This document shows, piece by piece, positions 22,000-32,585 of a DNA stretch of 64,000 nt. The translations under genes and the position numbers were made by a program. Position 1 is the first letter of the stretch. Every line of letters begins with the position of its first letter. The notes under the pieces are model-generated. The model was not told the origin of the DNA. It worked only from the letters and a program-made list of their open reading frames with translations, and searched no databases. This stretch comes from Uloborus plumipes (lineage: Eukaryota; Arthropoda; Arachnida; Araneae; Uloboridae): the NCBI GenBank assembly GCA_038373865.1, contig JAXGGA010004699.1, positions 21,428-85,427 on the forward strand, given 5' to 3'.

Positions 22000-22410
22000 G
22001 GCCGCGGTAGTCCAATCGGTAAGTAGTCGGACTCGTAACCGGAGGGTCTCGGATCGATCATATAGCCGCCGATCAAAGATCCACCGTCTTCATTAATGGT
22101 TGCTGGGGGACGTTAAAAATGTTCGTGGTCACAAAATCCTCCAAGTGAAACGAAACCTTTGGGGTGTGCTGGGTCAAGGGTTTACTCGGTCCTTGCTCCT
22201 TTTTCAAAAATGAACAGAGCGCTCTTCAGGGCCCCATCCCGGTTAAAAATCGAGTTGTGGTATGTACGGGGGGGGGGGGGAGGACCTGGAGTGTAAAGTG
22301 AAGTGAAAGTCAAAACCAACTGGAACCAAATGCGTACTGGAGAACAGGGACTCTGCATCCATTCTCATCAACCCCTCCCGCGCCTTCGGTGCCAAATGAA
22401 ATGAAATTAG
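22000..22410 (+). mobile_element. tRNA-derived SINE, family A, sense copy
   Basis: The tRNA-like head GCCGCGGTAGTCCAATCGGT corresponds to box A; GGTCTCGGATCGATC, around 22045-22060, is a decayed box B. It is followed by a family-specific body (GTTGCTGGGGGACGTTAAAA, then CTGGAGTGTAAAGTGAAG). Minus-strand copies of the same body lie at 29740-30016 and 39598-39917. Pol III promoter-like, non-coding; a long G run at 22267-22281 marks slippage. Confidence 0.85.
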
Positions 22411-23465
22411 GTGTGATTTTACGGTGAGCATGGATTACATAGGGTTGTGTTTTTTAAAATAAATTACGGCTGTTTTGAATGCGTAATTGCAACCAAAGGC
22501 TCAAAAATGCTTTTCATGTTTATCTAAATAAGTACTTCGCACTTTAGAAACAAACACGAATTTACAAACCTCTTTTTTTTTAACCGAGCGGGCTCGGTCC
22601 CCTGGTACACGTTAGGGGTAATACGAGGAATGGTTGCCAAGTCGAAAATCGCCCCAGAATTAATTAACTCCGGTAAACTTGGGGGTCTGGGGTTTTTGGC
22701 CACGAGGAATCACGAGGTTTGGTTTTTCTAAATAAATTTGTCAAAAATATTAAACTTCAACACACTTCAATCTTTACACTGCTCACTTTGTATCATTTCT
22801 TTAATTGAATAGTTTTTTTATTATCAATTACATTTTATTTCCTAGGACTTTTCAATCTTAATCTTTGTATAGAATAGTTCCCTTTCCAAACTCTAACTTT
22901 GTTTAGAATAGTTTACAATGGTGCACTTTAACCGGTTATCTTTTTAGCAATGGTTTCACAAATTTTCTTATGGCATGTATTGTTTTGATAAATCACAATT
23001 GCCACGAAATAAATAAAATTTTGAAGCTTGAGGCTCCCGGGGCTCAGCCCCTCATCCTCCAGTGTGCTATTATTGAAGGTTTCCCCGGATGGGGACATGG
23101 CTATTGTTCATCGCAGGATTGATTGCGTGGATGCACGAGGGTATTGACTTCCTCTCACGAGAGTACAAGACTAATAATGGCCTAGGCACTAAAAATTTTG
23201 AATTTAGTAAAAAAAAGTTAAAATAACAATTTCCTCTCAAAAAGATAGTTGTACAAATTTCTTTTCTTTTTGTTTTGTTTGTTTGTTTTAATGCATGTAC
23301 AAATAAATAGTTTTAAATTTTCCCTTGGTTCTTTTCGTTTTTTTTTCTCTCTAATTTAAAATAATAATAAAATAAAACAGTACTAAAATAGGATTAATAA
23401 AAATAATAAATAAATAAATTAAATTAAATTAAATAGAGAAGCAAAAGGCTCCCAGCCAGAGTGCA
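22411..23465. other. Intron with second copy of the 85-bp repeat block
   Basis: 22613-22710 repeats 21347-21445. The rest has no recognised feature apart from low-complexity (AAAT)n around 23360-23440. Confidence 0.45.
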
Positions 23466-25144
23466 TCTCTACTAATAATAAAGCTGAAGGTGGTTCTGTC
23501 TGTCCTTCTGTCTGTCTGTTACGCGCGTAGCGCCAAAACCGTTCGGTCGATTTTCACGCCACTTGGCACAAAATTAGTTTGTAGCATGTAGTTTTGCACC
23601 TCGAAGCGATATTTCGAACATTCCATTTCGTTCTTTTTCTATTCGAATTCTTAGCGGAAATTCGATAAAATAGGGAAGAAATATTTCATACACATTTTCA
23701 AGTCTTATGTCATTCGAAAGCTTGAAATTTTCTGCACAAAATGAAGTTTTTTCGAAGTTTCTACGATCATCAGGAGAGCTGTAATAATTGTTTTTAGAAT
23801 CCCGAAATTCAAGGCTTACCTTCAGTAAAGCAAGCCAAACGATTCTAAAATGGTTCAGCTCGATAATAAAATTTGTTTGAAAAGAAAGATGAAAAGAATT
23901 ATTTTATCAACGGAAATCAACTTTTCATGTTGTTACCATGGTTACGTGTTCATACCTATTTTTGTTTCGTTCTTCTTCCAGCGTCGCCAGACGTAGTAAT
24001 TTTTATACTACGGTAATATTTTTTCGGCCCAAATAAGGAGCGTAGTATTTTTCCAGCAACCCTGTTTCCAATATACTAATGACTTAATTAAAAGATTTGG
24101 CGGATTTTTTTTTTTCATTTTCATAGATTTTGCATTTTGGCAACATTGATTTTGGCGACGTTTGAAAACAGTATTACTTTGTAATATTTTTTTTAGAGGA
24201 GGCGTAGTATTTATTTGTTTCAATTCTCTGGCAACCCTGTCTTTTCCAGGTGAAAATGCTTTGGGACATTACTTGGCGCGTTTTTGCGTGTCTCGCGGAA
24301 GTGAAAGCTTCGAGAGAAACTACGCAAAATAGCCAGGGTTACCACGCTTGGCGCGCCTATCGCCCATTTAGCGAGAAAAGGGTACCTAAAGCACAGATTA
24401 ACCAAATATCGTATGAATTGCGTTATTGCATCGTTCGTTTTGTTTTTAAAGCTAGGAAATAAAACTTTCTTCTTCTTTTAAACTTTGGTAAGATTTCTGT
24501 TGGTTTCTGTGAGCAACAAAATTGTTCTTATTTTCTCTTTTTGCTTATTTTTGTACATCTTCCCTTGGGGTTGCATTCGAATGTTCCAAGGGGGTGTTTT
24601 ACCCCTTTTATGGAGTAAATCAGTGTTCATTTCAATGCAGACAAAAGTGATATGAATTGGCCCGACCACTTGGCAATATATCGCCAAGCTTTTGGTCGTC
24701 AAGCATTTGCCGCCAATTTGGCGACATATCACCAAGTTGGCGAAAAAATTGCTTTCTTTTTATATTTGGACTCAATTTGGCGCTATTGGCGATATTTTGC
24801 GAAAAATCCACTGAATGATGTTAAAATCGGCGATATTTAGGAGATTAATCATTGTGAAACATTTTTTTTTTTTTTTTGCATTGTTTCGCGGCAAACTAGA
24901 GATATAAATGTTTGAACTGTTATCTTGCTCACTTCAAGCACTATTTTAGCACTTAAGGCATCTACTAAGAAATTTACACATAAAAATTAAGTAGCGTGGG
25001 GTCCATACCAGATTTTTATATCATACTTTGAAGGAATTATAGTTGAATTACAACTAAAATAGAGCATTTCTTCTGCTATATCAATTATTTTACAAATGAA
25101 ATTTTTATTTTATACCACGGGCAAAGCCGTGCGGGTACCGCTAG
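23466..25144 (+). mobile_element. Non-autonomous Helitron, copy 2
   Basis: Starts TCTCTACTAATAATAAAGC after A (23465) and ends CCGCTAG before T (25145), with the same CACGG-GCAAAG-CCGTG hairpin near the 3' end. Highly similar along its length to 11365-13091; differences are mostly short indels and T-run lengths. No Rep/helicase. Confidence 0.92.
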
Positions 25145-26323
25145 TAAGAAATAAATCGAATTGTGAAGTGGGGAGAGTGAACCCATAAATCACAATTAAA
25201 AATTTAAATCTTCGAGTTAGCTTCGATACCTGTTTTCCTCGAGCGGAGCTCGGTCACCCGCTGGTATTTTATTAATGCAGAGATGTCAAAATTGAACATC
25301 ATTGCTATATGTTGCTAATTCGAAGGAAGTAAACAGATGTATGAATGTCGTATGACTGAATCATGAGTTGTGCCCAACTTTACCTGAAAAGGGAATTTAT
25401 TTCCCCTAAAAAGCAGTACTAATAAGGCCTTCGGCATCAATTCACTCTGTACTCCACTTCAGTTAACTATATCAATGTTTGTTAACCCTTAAAGATAGGA
25501 TGAACATCACTTTTTACAGCAGAAACAACATGCTAATAAATGTAAACAAACATTTGGGTGGTCCTCGTTCAGCGCTCTCTAGCGGGCAAATCTTTACCAT
25601 TGATGTTTTGAGTAATGAAGCAGCCTGTATAAAACGCTATCTAGTGAAGCCTTGACATTAGTTACCAGCTTTTGTTGGCTCTCTTCTCCAGATCGTTTAA
25701 TTCCTATTCGACGCTGATCTTTAGGTTTTGATAACCATGCTGATGAGTGCATAATAAGCACGAAACTGCAGTCCGTGGATGGAACGAACGAGTTGGTGGT
25801 GTACTGCATATCTCACGTAACTCAAATACTGTGAACGTGAACTCAGAAGGTTGCAATTTCCAATGTAGGATCTGTGTAGGGTCTAGTATTAAAATTTTCA
25901 AGACACTACATTGTGCTATACACTCGTATGCAATTTAGAGCATATTGCCGCCGATTCTATTCTTAAGAGTATCTTAAGAATTAAAACCTTGATGATAGTG
26001 CTGTTATCATGGGCGTAGAGCCAAAGGGGGTGATGATTAGATCCTCCCTTGATTAGAGCTCCGATGGAAAGTCACTGTGACCTCCCAACTTTTCTTTTTC
26101 GCCAATTTATTTTTCTTTCGATACTTTTCTGGTTACATGTTGATACACACGTGCTTCAAAACTTAAAAAATAGCTGAATACTCTAAAAAATATTTGTAAT
26201 AATAATCCAATGTATTAAAATCTGTAATGTATTAAGTCTGCGATTTCACAAGAAAAGGTCTAGTTTTGCACGGAGTCAAATGACAAGACTTTTTTCTTTG
26301 CTTGGGAGAATTTAGACTTTTTG
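25145..26323. other. Intron with dispersed repeat fragments
   Basis: A segment near 25700-25780 (ATGCTGATGAGTGCATAATA) is the inverted copy of 27060-27110, and 25610-25660 matches the sequence near 18880 on the other strand. Boundaries could not be set. Confidence 0.4.
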
Positions 26324-26660
26324 GGAGGTCACATTGACCTCCGAGAATTTAGGTGAATGTACTAGAATGACTTCTGAAAACTCTTAGGAGATTGTAACTT
26401 TTTTGGAGGTCACATTGACCTCCGAGAATGAAGTGCTAGAATGACTTGTGAAAACTCTTGGGAGTCTGTAACTTTTTGGGAGGTCACATTGACCTCCTAG
26501 AATGAAGATGAATCTGCTAAAATGACTTCTGGAAACTCTTGGGAGTCTGTAAGTTTTTGGGAGGTCACATTGACCTCCGAGAATGAAGATGAATGTGCTA
26601 GAATGCCTTCTGAAAACTCTTGGGAGTCTGTAACTTTTTGGGAGGTCACATTGACCTCCC
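26324..26660. promoter_or_regulatory. 81-bp tandem array with five perfect IR3 nuclear-receptor-type palindromes
   Basis: AGGTCAcatTGACCT occurs at 26326-26340, 26407-26421, 26481-26495, 26562-26576 and 26643-26657. Spacing is 81, 74, 81 and 81 bp. All five are identical, extended by flanking G/C to a 17-19 bp palindrome. AGGTCA inverted with a 3-bp spacer is the classical oestrogen-receptor/ERR-type element. Between palindromes the shared unit is 'ctcttgggagtctgtaactttttggg'-like. The array ends 159 bp before the exon at 26819. The minus-strand frame across it exists because 81 is divisible by three. Regulatory function is inference. Confidence 0.6.
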
Positions 26661-26818
26661 ATTGTGGATGCTCCTGCTTGTCACTCCCTAACGTGAGTCC
26701 TGGCTACGACCATGGCTGTTATTAATCTGGAAAGTATTTAAAAATTTCTTTTTAATCTGGCATTGACGCAACGTGTTTGATGTACAACAGTTTCTTTCTC
26801 TCTTTTCTAAACCGGCAG

Positions 26819-26939
26819 GAAAATCCGGCTGGAGTCCAAGCTCGCCAACATGTCTTGGCGTGCGCGGTGGGACGAAATCACCTTCTCGAAAGACGTGCGC
26901 AGCAGCTGCATGATGCATCGGTTATCTATCACCAGTGAT
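26819..26939 (+). CDS. Receptor guanylate cyclase exon: juxtamembrane segment
   Basis: A 121-bp exon; its first base completes an Arg codon from the transmembrane exon. It encodes KIRLESKLANMSWRARWDEI and continues to LSITSD. The LE-x-L-A-x-M-x-WRxRWxEI pattern is the conserved cytoplasmic entry into the kinase-homology domain of natriuretic-type cyclases, where regulatory phosphorylation sites usually follow; the exon does end with a Ser/Thr-containing stretch (SITSD). It leaves in phase 0. Acceptor CCGGCAG, donor GTAAGT. It is the exon next to the IR3 array. Confidence 0.93.
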
Positions 26940-27169
26940 GTAAGTAACTTTATCCCTCCGCTTATCAGGATCTAAGTAGATTGAATTTTTATTGATCTTT
27001 TTAAACATTTTTTTTTTCTGTAATGCACCACCAGCTCAATACTCCACCCATGAACTGCAGTTTCGTGCTTATGATGCACTCATCAGCATGGAATAGGAAT
27101 TAAACGAGTTGGAGGCAAAAACTGCCTGTTTTTTAATGAGTTAATTTTAATTAGAGTTTCTATCTAAAG

Positions 27170-27520
27170 CCTGGAAATATCCTTTAAGAGTAGACTCCAA
27201 TGTGAAAAGCGGTAACGAAGCCTAACAGTTGGCGAGATTTCCCACTTAGCTCTTTCAACAATGGTTAAATGCCGACGGTTAAAATTGCTTTGTGCGTAAA
27301 CTATTATTCTATTGAAAAAGTAACGTTGATTAAGCACAACTTTTTCTCAGAAATTTTGGCTTTATTTATGCATGACTTGATTTGTTGGAAAACGTTGAGA
27401 AATAACCAAGAATGAGGATATAAATAAAAGCGTAAGCCTCATCCGATAAACATAAAATAAATGAAAGGCCTCTACAGCAGTGCATAAGCCGGCGCAAAGT
27501 TTCTAAACTTGATGCGCCTT
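27170..27520. repeat. Dispersed repeat, inverted relative to 42300-42880
   Basis: AAGCCTCATCCGATAAACAT, TTTCTAAACTTGATGCGCC and TAACGTTGATTAAGCAC recur as reverse complements, in the mirrored order, at 42300-42730. The element type is unknown. Confidence 0.55.
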
Positions 27521-27881
27521 TTAAAAAGTAACAGGGTCTAGCTATCTAGTAACCTTATTCATAAGAGTCAGAGTCATAGATTCGGAGTCGGAATCGAGAG
27601 TTTTTAAAATTTTAGGAGTCGGAATTGGAGCCAGAGCCTGTCATTTTCCATCGAACCCTGATCACAAGAACATTTTTTGCTCACGCACACAGGTTTGCTT
27701 GTACGAAGCAAGTTATGACCCTGTAGAGTTGACATTGGACCAAACAAATATTTCCGATTTCCTCGCCAATTCATGTTTTGTCAGAAGCAAGTTCGCGTCG
27801 ATTACTATTTACAATTGTTACTATTATTTCGAGATGTCCGTTGACGTACAGGTTATTATTTTTCGCTTTTTCTTATTTCAG

Positions 27882-27935
27882 ATGTCTGCAAAGATGGAAC
27901 ACGGATGGGTTTGCTGGACTCCAAAGTTTCCTGAT
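27882..27935 (+). CDS. Receptor guanylate cyclase, short candidate exon (18 residues)
   Basis: A 54-bp phase 0-0 exon between a good acceptor (TCTTATTTCAG) and donor (GTAAGA), encoding MSAKMEHGWVCWTPKFPD. This region between WRxRW and the first kinase-like strand is poorly conserved in the family, so homology cannot confirm it. Because it is a multiple of three it could be constitutive, alternatively spliced or spurious. Confidence 0.55.
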
Positions 27936-28060
27936 GTAAGAATTTTAATTGTTTAGTGTACTTTATGTCGTGAGTACACAAACCACATAGCAGATTAAAA
28001 AAAGAAGAAAAACACACTTGTCAATTATATTTAACGTCCATTTTTACCTAAATATGACCA

Positions 28061-28460
28061 CACTGCAAAAAATGAACTGTCGTTTTTACAGTATAAAACT
28101 GGTAGCCAAGGTTCCAATTTAAAAATGCACAATTATAAACTGTAAAACTAGCAATTTTACAGTTTATTGCTGTAAAATTGTCAATTTCGCAGTATAGTAC
28201 TGTAAAATCTCGCTGCATTATACTGTAGAAATGACAGTATAATACTGGCAGCAGAGGTTCTAGGTTAAAACTGTAAAATGCACGGGAATAAACTGCCAAA
28301 TTAACAGTTTTACAGTTTATTACTGTGAAATTAGCAATTTTACATAGTGCTGTAAAATGAGCTATTTGACACTTTATTACTGTAAAATTAGCATTTTTTA
28401 GTTTATTACCATAAAATTAGCTGTATTATACTGTAAAAACAAGATTTATTTTTTACAATG
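28061..28460. repeat. Palindromic TTTTACAG-family repeat, copy 5
   Basis: Starts CACTGCAAAAAATGAACTGT and ends AGATTTATTTTTTACAATG. Interior words as in the other copies (ACTGTAAAATGCACGG, AATTTTACAGTTTATTGC). Confidence 0.7.
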
Positions 28461-28462
28461 CG

Positions 28463-29087
28463 AGCAATCAATGACACCATTTGATGTCACTCAGACAAGT
28501 CACCGTTTTCTTTAAGCATAACTGGCCTAAATTTCTCAAAAGTCTCAACATCTTATATCTAGTACCCATTTTCCGGTCGAGTATCCGATGCTTTAATTGT
28601 CTCCTTTGCTAAAACAAAATTGATTTTTCTTGTTTCAGGTAAGCGTTGCGGGAAAAATAATATTGATTCATTCCCTTGAAAGAAACTTACTTAACCCAAC
28701 GCCCATCACGCAATGAAAGTCATTTCTTAATTATTCATCCGTAATGAAACGATTTTGATGTCATTTAATGTTCAGGAATACAAAAGATTCATTCTAATGA
28801 TTCGAACCTTTTCCTTTTTTTTCCCAACATGAAACTAATATATACCTCGAATGCTAAAAGAGGTCGGTTTCCTGTTCCTTTCTACTTTACATTCATTTTG
28901 CATGTGAAAATGACATTATAATAAATACTTTTCTTAAGAAACTAGGTAATGGCATTTTGTACGAAGTTAAATGGCAGTGAGGTTTTTTTTTTTTTTTCTT
29001 TTTGACTTTATTATTGTTTGGTGTTAAATTATACGTTCTAATTTTTTTTTTGAAATGCTACTTTGTTTAGAGAAAAACACTGCAAAA
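28463..29087. other. Unassigned intron sequence
   Basis: No repeat or coding signal recognised beyond a T-run at 28984-29000. Confidence 0.3.
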
Positions 29088-29330
29088 AACAACTGTTGCT
29101 TTTACAGTATAATACTGGCAGCCGAAGTTCCAATTTAAAACTGTAAAATGCACAGTAATAAAGTCTAAAACTAGCAATTTTACAGTTTTTTACAGCAAAG
29201 TTAGCAATTTTACAGTTTATTGCAGTAAAATGTAGCTGTATTATACTGTAAAAAACAACAGTATAGTACTGGCAGCAGTTTAAAGCTGTAAAATGCACGG
29301 TAATAAGCTGTAAAATTAGCAATTTTAGTG
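29088..29330. repeat. Palindromic TTTTACAG-family repeat, copy 6, truncated
   Basis: Left end CACTGCAAAAAACAACTG; the right inverted terminus is missing, the sequence fading into TTTTAGTGTGTGTT. Interior as in copy 5. Confidence 0.65.
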
Positions 29331-29739
29331 TGTGTTAAAATTCTCTGTAAGTGTTAAAAATCTCTGCAATTCCGGAAGAGGTACAGCTTTTAACGTATAC
29401 CTGGAGAATCCAAAACTTGTTAACCATTTCAAATGACATTTGGATTTTTTTTTTCTGAGAGGGCATTGCAGAACTATGTTTACTACTCAAAGTCAGCTAC
29501 AATCAATGATTGTAGCCACTGAAAGAGAATACACCCAAATATCAACTGAAATGGCTGAGGAACATTTTGGTCACGGTGACCGATAGAATCCAAAAGTTTT
29601 GGATTCTGTCGGTCAGCGTTATAAGTTGTGCCTTCATCCATGAAAGCCCTACAACTTTATCGTTTTCGTCAAATGGCTGTCTCTGACATACCTTCACATT
29701 ACTTTGAGTTTTGTCAGTTTTCAGTGCCACAGCTTTTCA

Positions 29740-30016
29740 CTCCAGGCTCCCGTGTTGTACCTACCACAGCACAAGGTTTAACCGGTTGAATGGGGCCCTG
29801 AAGCCTCTGTTCTTTCAGGGCCTCTGCTCTGTTTGATCCAGAACAAGAGCCGAGCAATTCAATGGTATTGATTCACTTGAAAGACCTTGTGACCAAGAGC
29901 ATTTTTAACATCCCCCAGCCACCATTAGTGAACACGGTGGTTGTTTGATCGGCTAGGAGCGAACGAGGGACCCTCCGGTCACGAGTGCGACGTTTTACAG
30001 ATCGGCCACCACGACC
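29740..30016 (-). mobile_element. tRNA-derived SINE, family A, antisense copy
   Basis: Reverse complement of the family-A plan: the tRNA-like head lies at the right (GATCGGCCACCACG at 30001-30014) and the body at the left (ACCTTGTGACCAAGAGCATT, CACTCCAGG). More diverged than the copies at 22000 and 39598. Confidence 0.75.
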
Positions 30017-30462
30017 CAGTACCATAACTGCAATTGTTAGTGCTATAGTCATTCAAAGAACGAGTGTATACTTTTTTTGAGAGACACGCTGCTTCGATTT
30101 CTCATTAATTAAACGATTTCTGATATATATTGCACCAAGTTTCAACTCGGTTCTGAAATTCAGTTTTTTCATTCACTTCTTTTTTTTTCCTTCGCGCAAA
30201 AAGTTTTTGATTGTTCGCTTCTTTTTGTAAAAGCATTTATGCAGTACAACATTCATGTTAAGTTCCATTTTTAAATTTATTTTGATGTTAGTATCAATTC
30301 TGAAGTTTTATCAATTCATATCGCATAAACAATACATTATAAAATGTATAAATAATAATTTATAGTAAGATACTGCGCAGTGTGAGTGAATTTACTTCTC
30401 AATTCTATTGCTATAGAAAAATTCATTATTTTTGAAAACTAATTCCATGCTCCTGATTTCAG
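30017..30462. other. Unassigned intron before an exon
   Basis: Nothing beyond the acceptor tract CTCCTGATTTCAG ending at 30462. Confidence 0.35.
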
Positions 30463-30534
30463 AGTATGTGTATGGACCCAAACTCCCGTGATATGGAAAT
30501 GCTGCCAAAATTTAGTCTGACCGGTGCTTACAAG
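30463..30534 (+). CDS. Receptor guanylate cyclase exon: start of the kinase-homology domain
   Basis: A 72-bp phase 0-0 exon encoding SMCMDPN, SRDMEMLPKF and SLTGAYK. It ends exactly where the family has the 'xxYKG' strand, and the next exon starts with GNTVAVKR, so the join reproduces the glycine-rich beta-strand pair of the kinase-homology domain. Acceptor TGATTTCAG, donor GTATGT. Confidence 0.85.
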
Positions 30535-30545
30535 GTATGTATAAA

Positions 30546-30725
30546 AAAAATTGTCTGCATGGATAACTTTCCCTGGGGGAGATTTCGGCACAACATTTTC
30601 AATGGCACTGCACATTTGCCGATAAGACAGTGAAAAACTTTGATGCGACCCGTTTTTGCAAGGGAATCTACTTTTTCGTTGCCTGGGACATTGCAGTTAC
30701 TGGGAAGTAACTGCAATGGCACACA
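30546..30725 (-). pseudogene. LINE RNase H fragment
   Basis: Minus-strand reading has LPSNCNVPGNEKVDSLAKTG, which matches the RNase H 'PGNEKAD-LAK' motif of Jockey/I-like ORF2. It is only about 60 codons long and begins a few bases past the splice donor at 30535. A different, more diverged copy than the one at 9973-10650. Confidence 0.65.
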
Positions 30726-30888
30726 CAGTATACTGGGTGCTTAGCATGGCAGTGGTAAGCACAAAAGTCGCATCTGCACTTTTTAACAAAATTGAGTTAT
30801 CGCCACCAGATTTAGTTGCCGCCACCTTTGTGATGTATTTTACCCAAGTACAAAATTATATGGTCATTTGAGAACGGGTCATTCCATA

Positions 30889-31353
30889 CCCAAGTAGCAT
30901 CAACTCATCGGATTTTGCTCGGCCGATCAACAAACTCCTCGTAAACTGATCCTGTAACGCACGATGACATCGTTCCGATCAGTATCCGAGCACGGTTTTC
31001 GATGAGCTACTTTTCATCGGAAAGCGATATCCTTCCGATCAACTTTCCCGATGAAAATAAGATGAGCTATATTCCATCGGAAAACGATATCCTTCCGATC
31101 GACTTTGCCGATGAAAATAAGATGAGCTATATTCCATCGGAAAACGATATCCTTCCGATCAAGTTTCACATGAAATTCCTCGGCACGGGACTGTTCTGCT
31201 CGTAAATTGCTCCAAATCTCACCGTATTCTCATCGGATTTTGCTGCTCGGATTCTGCTCGGCCGATGAGACACATTGGATCATCGGCCGATGAGAATTTC
31301 ATCGGGTTTCGATGAATGGCCGATCATCGGCCGATGAGATGATGCTGCTAGGG
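30889..31353. mobile_element. 465-bp MITE with CATCGGCCGATGAG arms, innermost of the nest
   Basis: Left CCCAAGTAGCATCAACTC, right GATGATGCTGCTAGGG, flanked by TA on both sides. The subterminal regions are rich in CGGCCGATGAG palindromes. It contains the 60-bp tandem repeat. Confidence 0.75.
31002..31180 (+). repeat. 60-bp tandem repeat, almost three units
   Basis: GATGAGCTA...CATCGGAAA...GATATCCTTCCGATC recurs at 31002, 31062 and 31122. The period is divisible by three, so a forward frame of repeated MSYIPSENDILPI appears; it has no start context or homology and is probably not a gene. Confidence 0.85.
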
Positions 31354-32295
31354 TAGTGACTAACGTAACATTCAGAGCTGATTTTGTAACTGTTTTTACT
31401 TGTAACTTAAAGGATAAACAATTTTTTTAGTTATGCTGGTGGATTTACAATGTACGTGGTATCTGTGTATCATTTCTGCTAGGAATTTGAAACAAAATCA
31501 CTGACAGTAGATATTTTTTCAACCAAAATAGCAGCGTGACTAACGTAACGTTTTTGCAACCCTGAAAATGAATGCTCATGTTGTGAGGCAAAGATTCCTC
31601 AAAGTTAAGCAAGTGTTAAAAATTGAATGATGTATTTGAAAAACATGTAAAGTTAGCTTTTAAAAACATAAATCACATTTATTAAATCTTAATTTTTTTT
31701 CGTCTTAAGTGTCACTTTTACTCAAGATGGAGTGTGGCTAACGTAACGTGACTAACGTAACCATCGAATAACAAGCAGTAAACACACTACAAACTATTTA
31801 TTATGACTAATCTCAGTGATAATTGCAATACTTTTTTAATTTTTTAAAACTTCTTATGTTGTATGATTTTTATTTATTTATTTATTTATTTTTTTGATAC
31901 TTTTTTCACTTCAGTATTTTTTTTCCTTCGGCTAAGGTTGACATTTCCATGGAATGACCCGAACGGGAAATATTTTTTAAAAAATTGTGAAAAAGCTTCA
32001 TCTGAATCAAATACATGGTGGCGCAAAACTTTAAAGAATTTTATTTCAGTTTAATCTCGACTGCAGGTACCAAGAATTTGATATACCACATTTTTGCTTA
32101 GCACGGCAGTATAGCTCTGGCAACCAAAATAATCATTCATAAATATTTATCTGTGCTATAAGTGCGCGAGTCCCAACCTTTAGAACGTACTAGGCAAACA
32201 TTTTTATTCTCCCGCAAAGTAATGGTAGTGTGACTTGCGTTAGTCTAGCTTTGACGTACAACTTTTGCAAATGATGTTCTGTTCTCATCTCTTAG

Positions 32296-32376
32296 GGTAA
32301 CACTGTTGCTGTGAAACGAATTTATAAGCAGAAAAAAATAGAGCTAACACGTGCAGTTCTTATAGAATTGAAAAAA
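32296..32376 (+). CDS. Receptor guanylate cyclase exon: VAVK strand of the kinase-homology domain
   Basis: An 81-bp phase 0-0 exon with GNTVAVKRIY, KKIELTRAVLIELKK. The VAVK lysine and the 'IELTR-x-VL-x-EL' helix are hallmarks of the pseudokinase domain of membrane guanylate cyclases, which binds ATP and relays the ligand signal. Acceptor ATCTCTTAG, donor GTAAGT. No disruption. Confidence 0.95.
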
Positions 32377-32516
32377 GTAAGTGAGTTGTTGAAATATTCT
32401 TAACAAATTACCTATCCTAGAATTTGATGTGTGTCATTTTGCATATTTTTGATTATTTCTGTGCATAAAAATGTATTTTCAACCAGAGGACTTTTTTGCT
32501 CATTTTTAGTGACGTA

Positions 32517-32585
32517 TAGAGTACTCGGTAAATACTCGATCCTCGGCAAAATTTTGATCAGGTACTCGGCCAATGCCGAGTAAAT
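32517..32585. repeat. Terminus of an ACTCGGC-type hAT element
   Basis: TAGAGTACTCGGTAAATACT and GGTACTCGGCCAATGCCGAG resemble the ends of the complete element at 54037-54873. An opposite-facing end lies at 40224-40312; the two could be the ends of one element swollen by later insertions. Confidence 0.5.

Larger units (their letters stand above)
30876..31960. mobile_element. GGGTCATTCCA-type element, duplication GAAC, middle of the nest
   Basis: Ends GGGTCATTCCAT and ATGGAATGACCC, with GAAC at 30872-30875 and 31961-31964. It shares terminal sequence and 4-bp duplication length with the foldback at 7119-9972. The word TGACTAACGTAAC (one copy reading TGGCTAACGTAAC) appears four times inside (31357, 31537, 31735, 31749), a subterminal-type repeat. 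Confidence 0.8.
30728..32114. mobile_element. MITE with TATACTG termini, copy 2, outermost of a nest
   Basis: Left TATACTGGGTGCTTAGC, right GCTTAGCACGGCAGTATA. The body on both sides of the foldback at 30876-31960 matches 6608-6866 in reverse orientation. Removing the insertion gives a contiguous copy. Confidence 0.75.

Noticed and set aside
22000..22080. Possible tRNA gene
   Set aside because: Decayed box B, and the family-A SINE body follows immediately.
26384..26662. 92-codon minus-strand frame with repeated GGQCDLPK
   Set aside because: The 81-bp tandem unit is divisible by three, so the frame stays open by arithmetic; no start context or homology.
31002..31205. 67-codon frame with repeated MSYIPSENDILPI
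   Set aside because: Product of a 60-bp tandem repeat inside a MITE.
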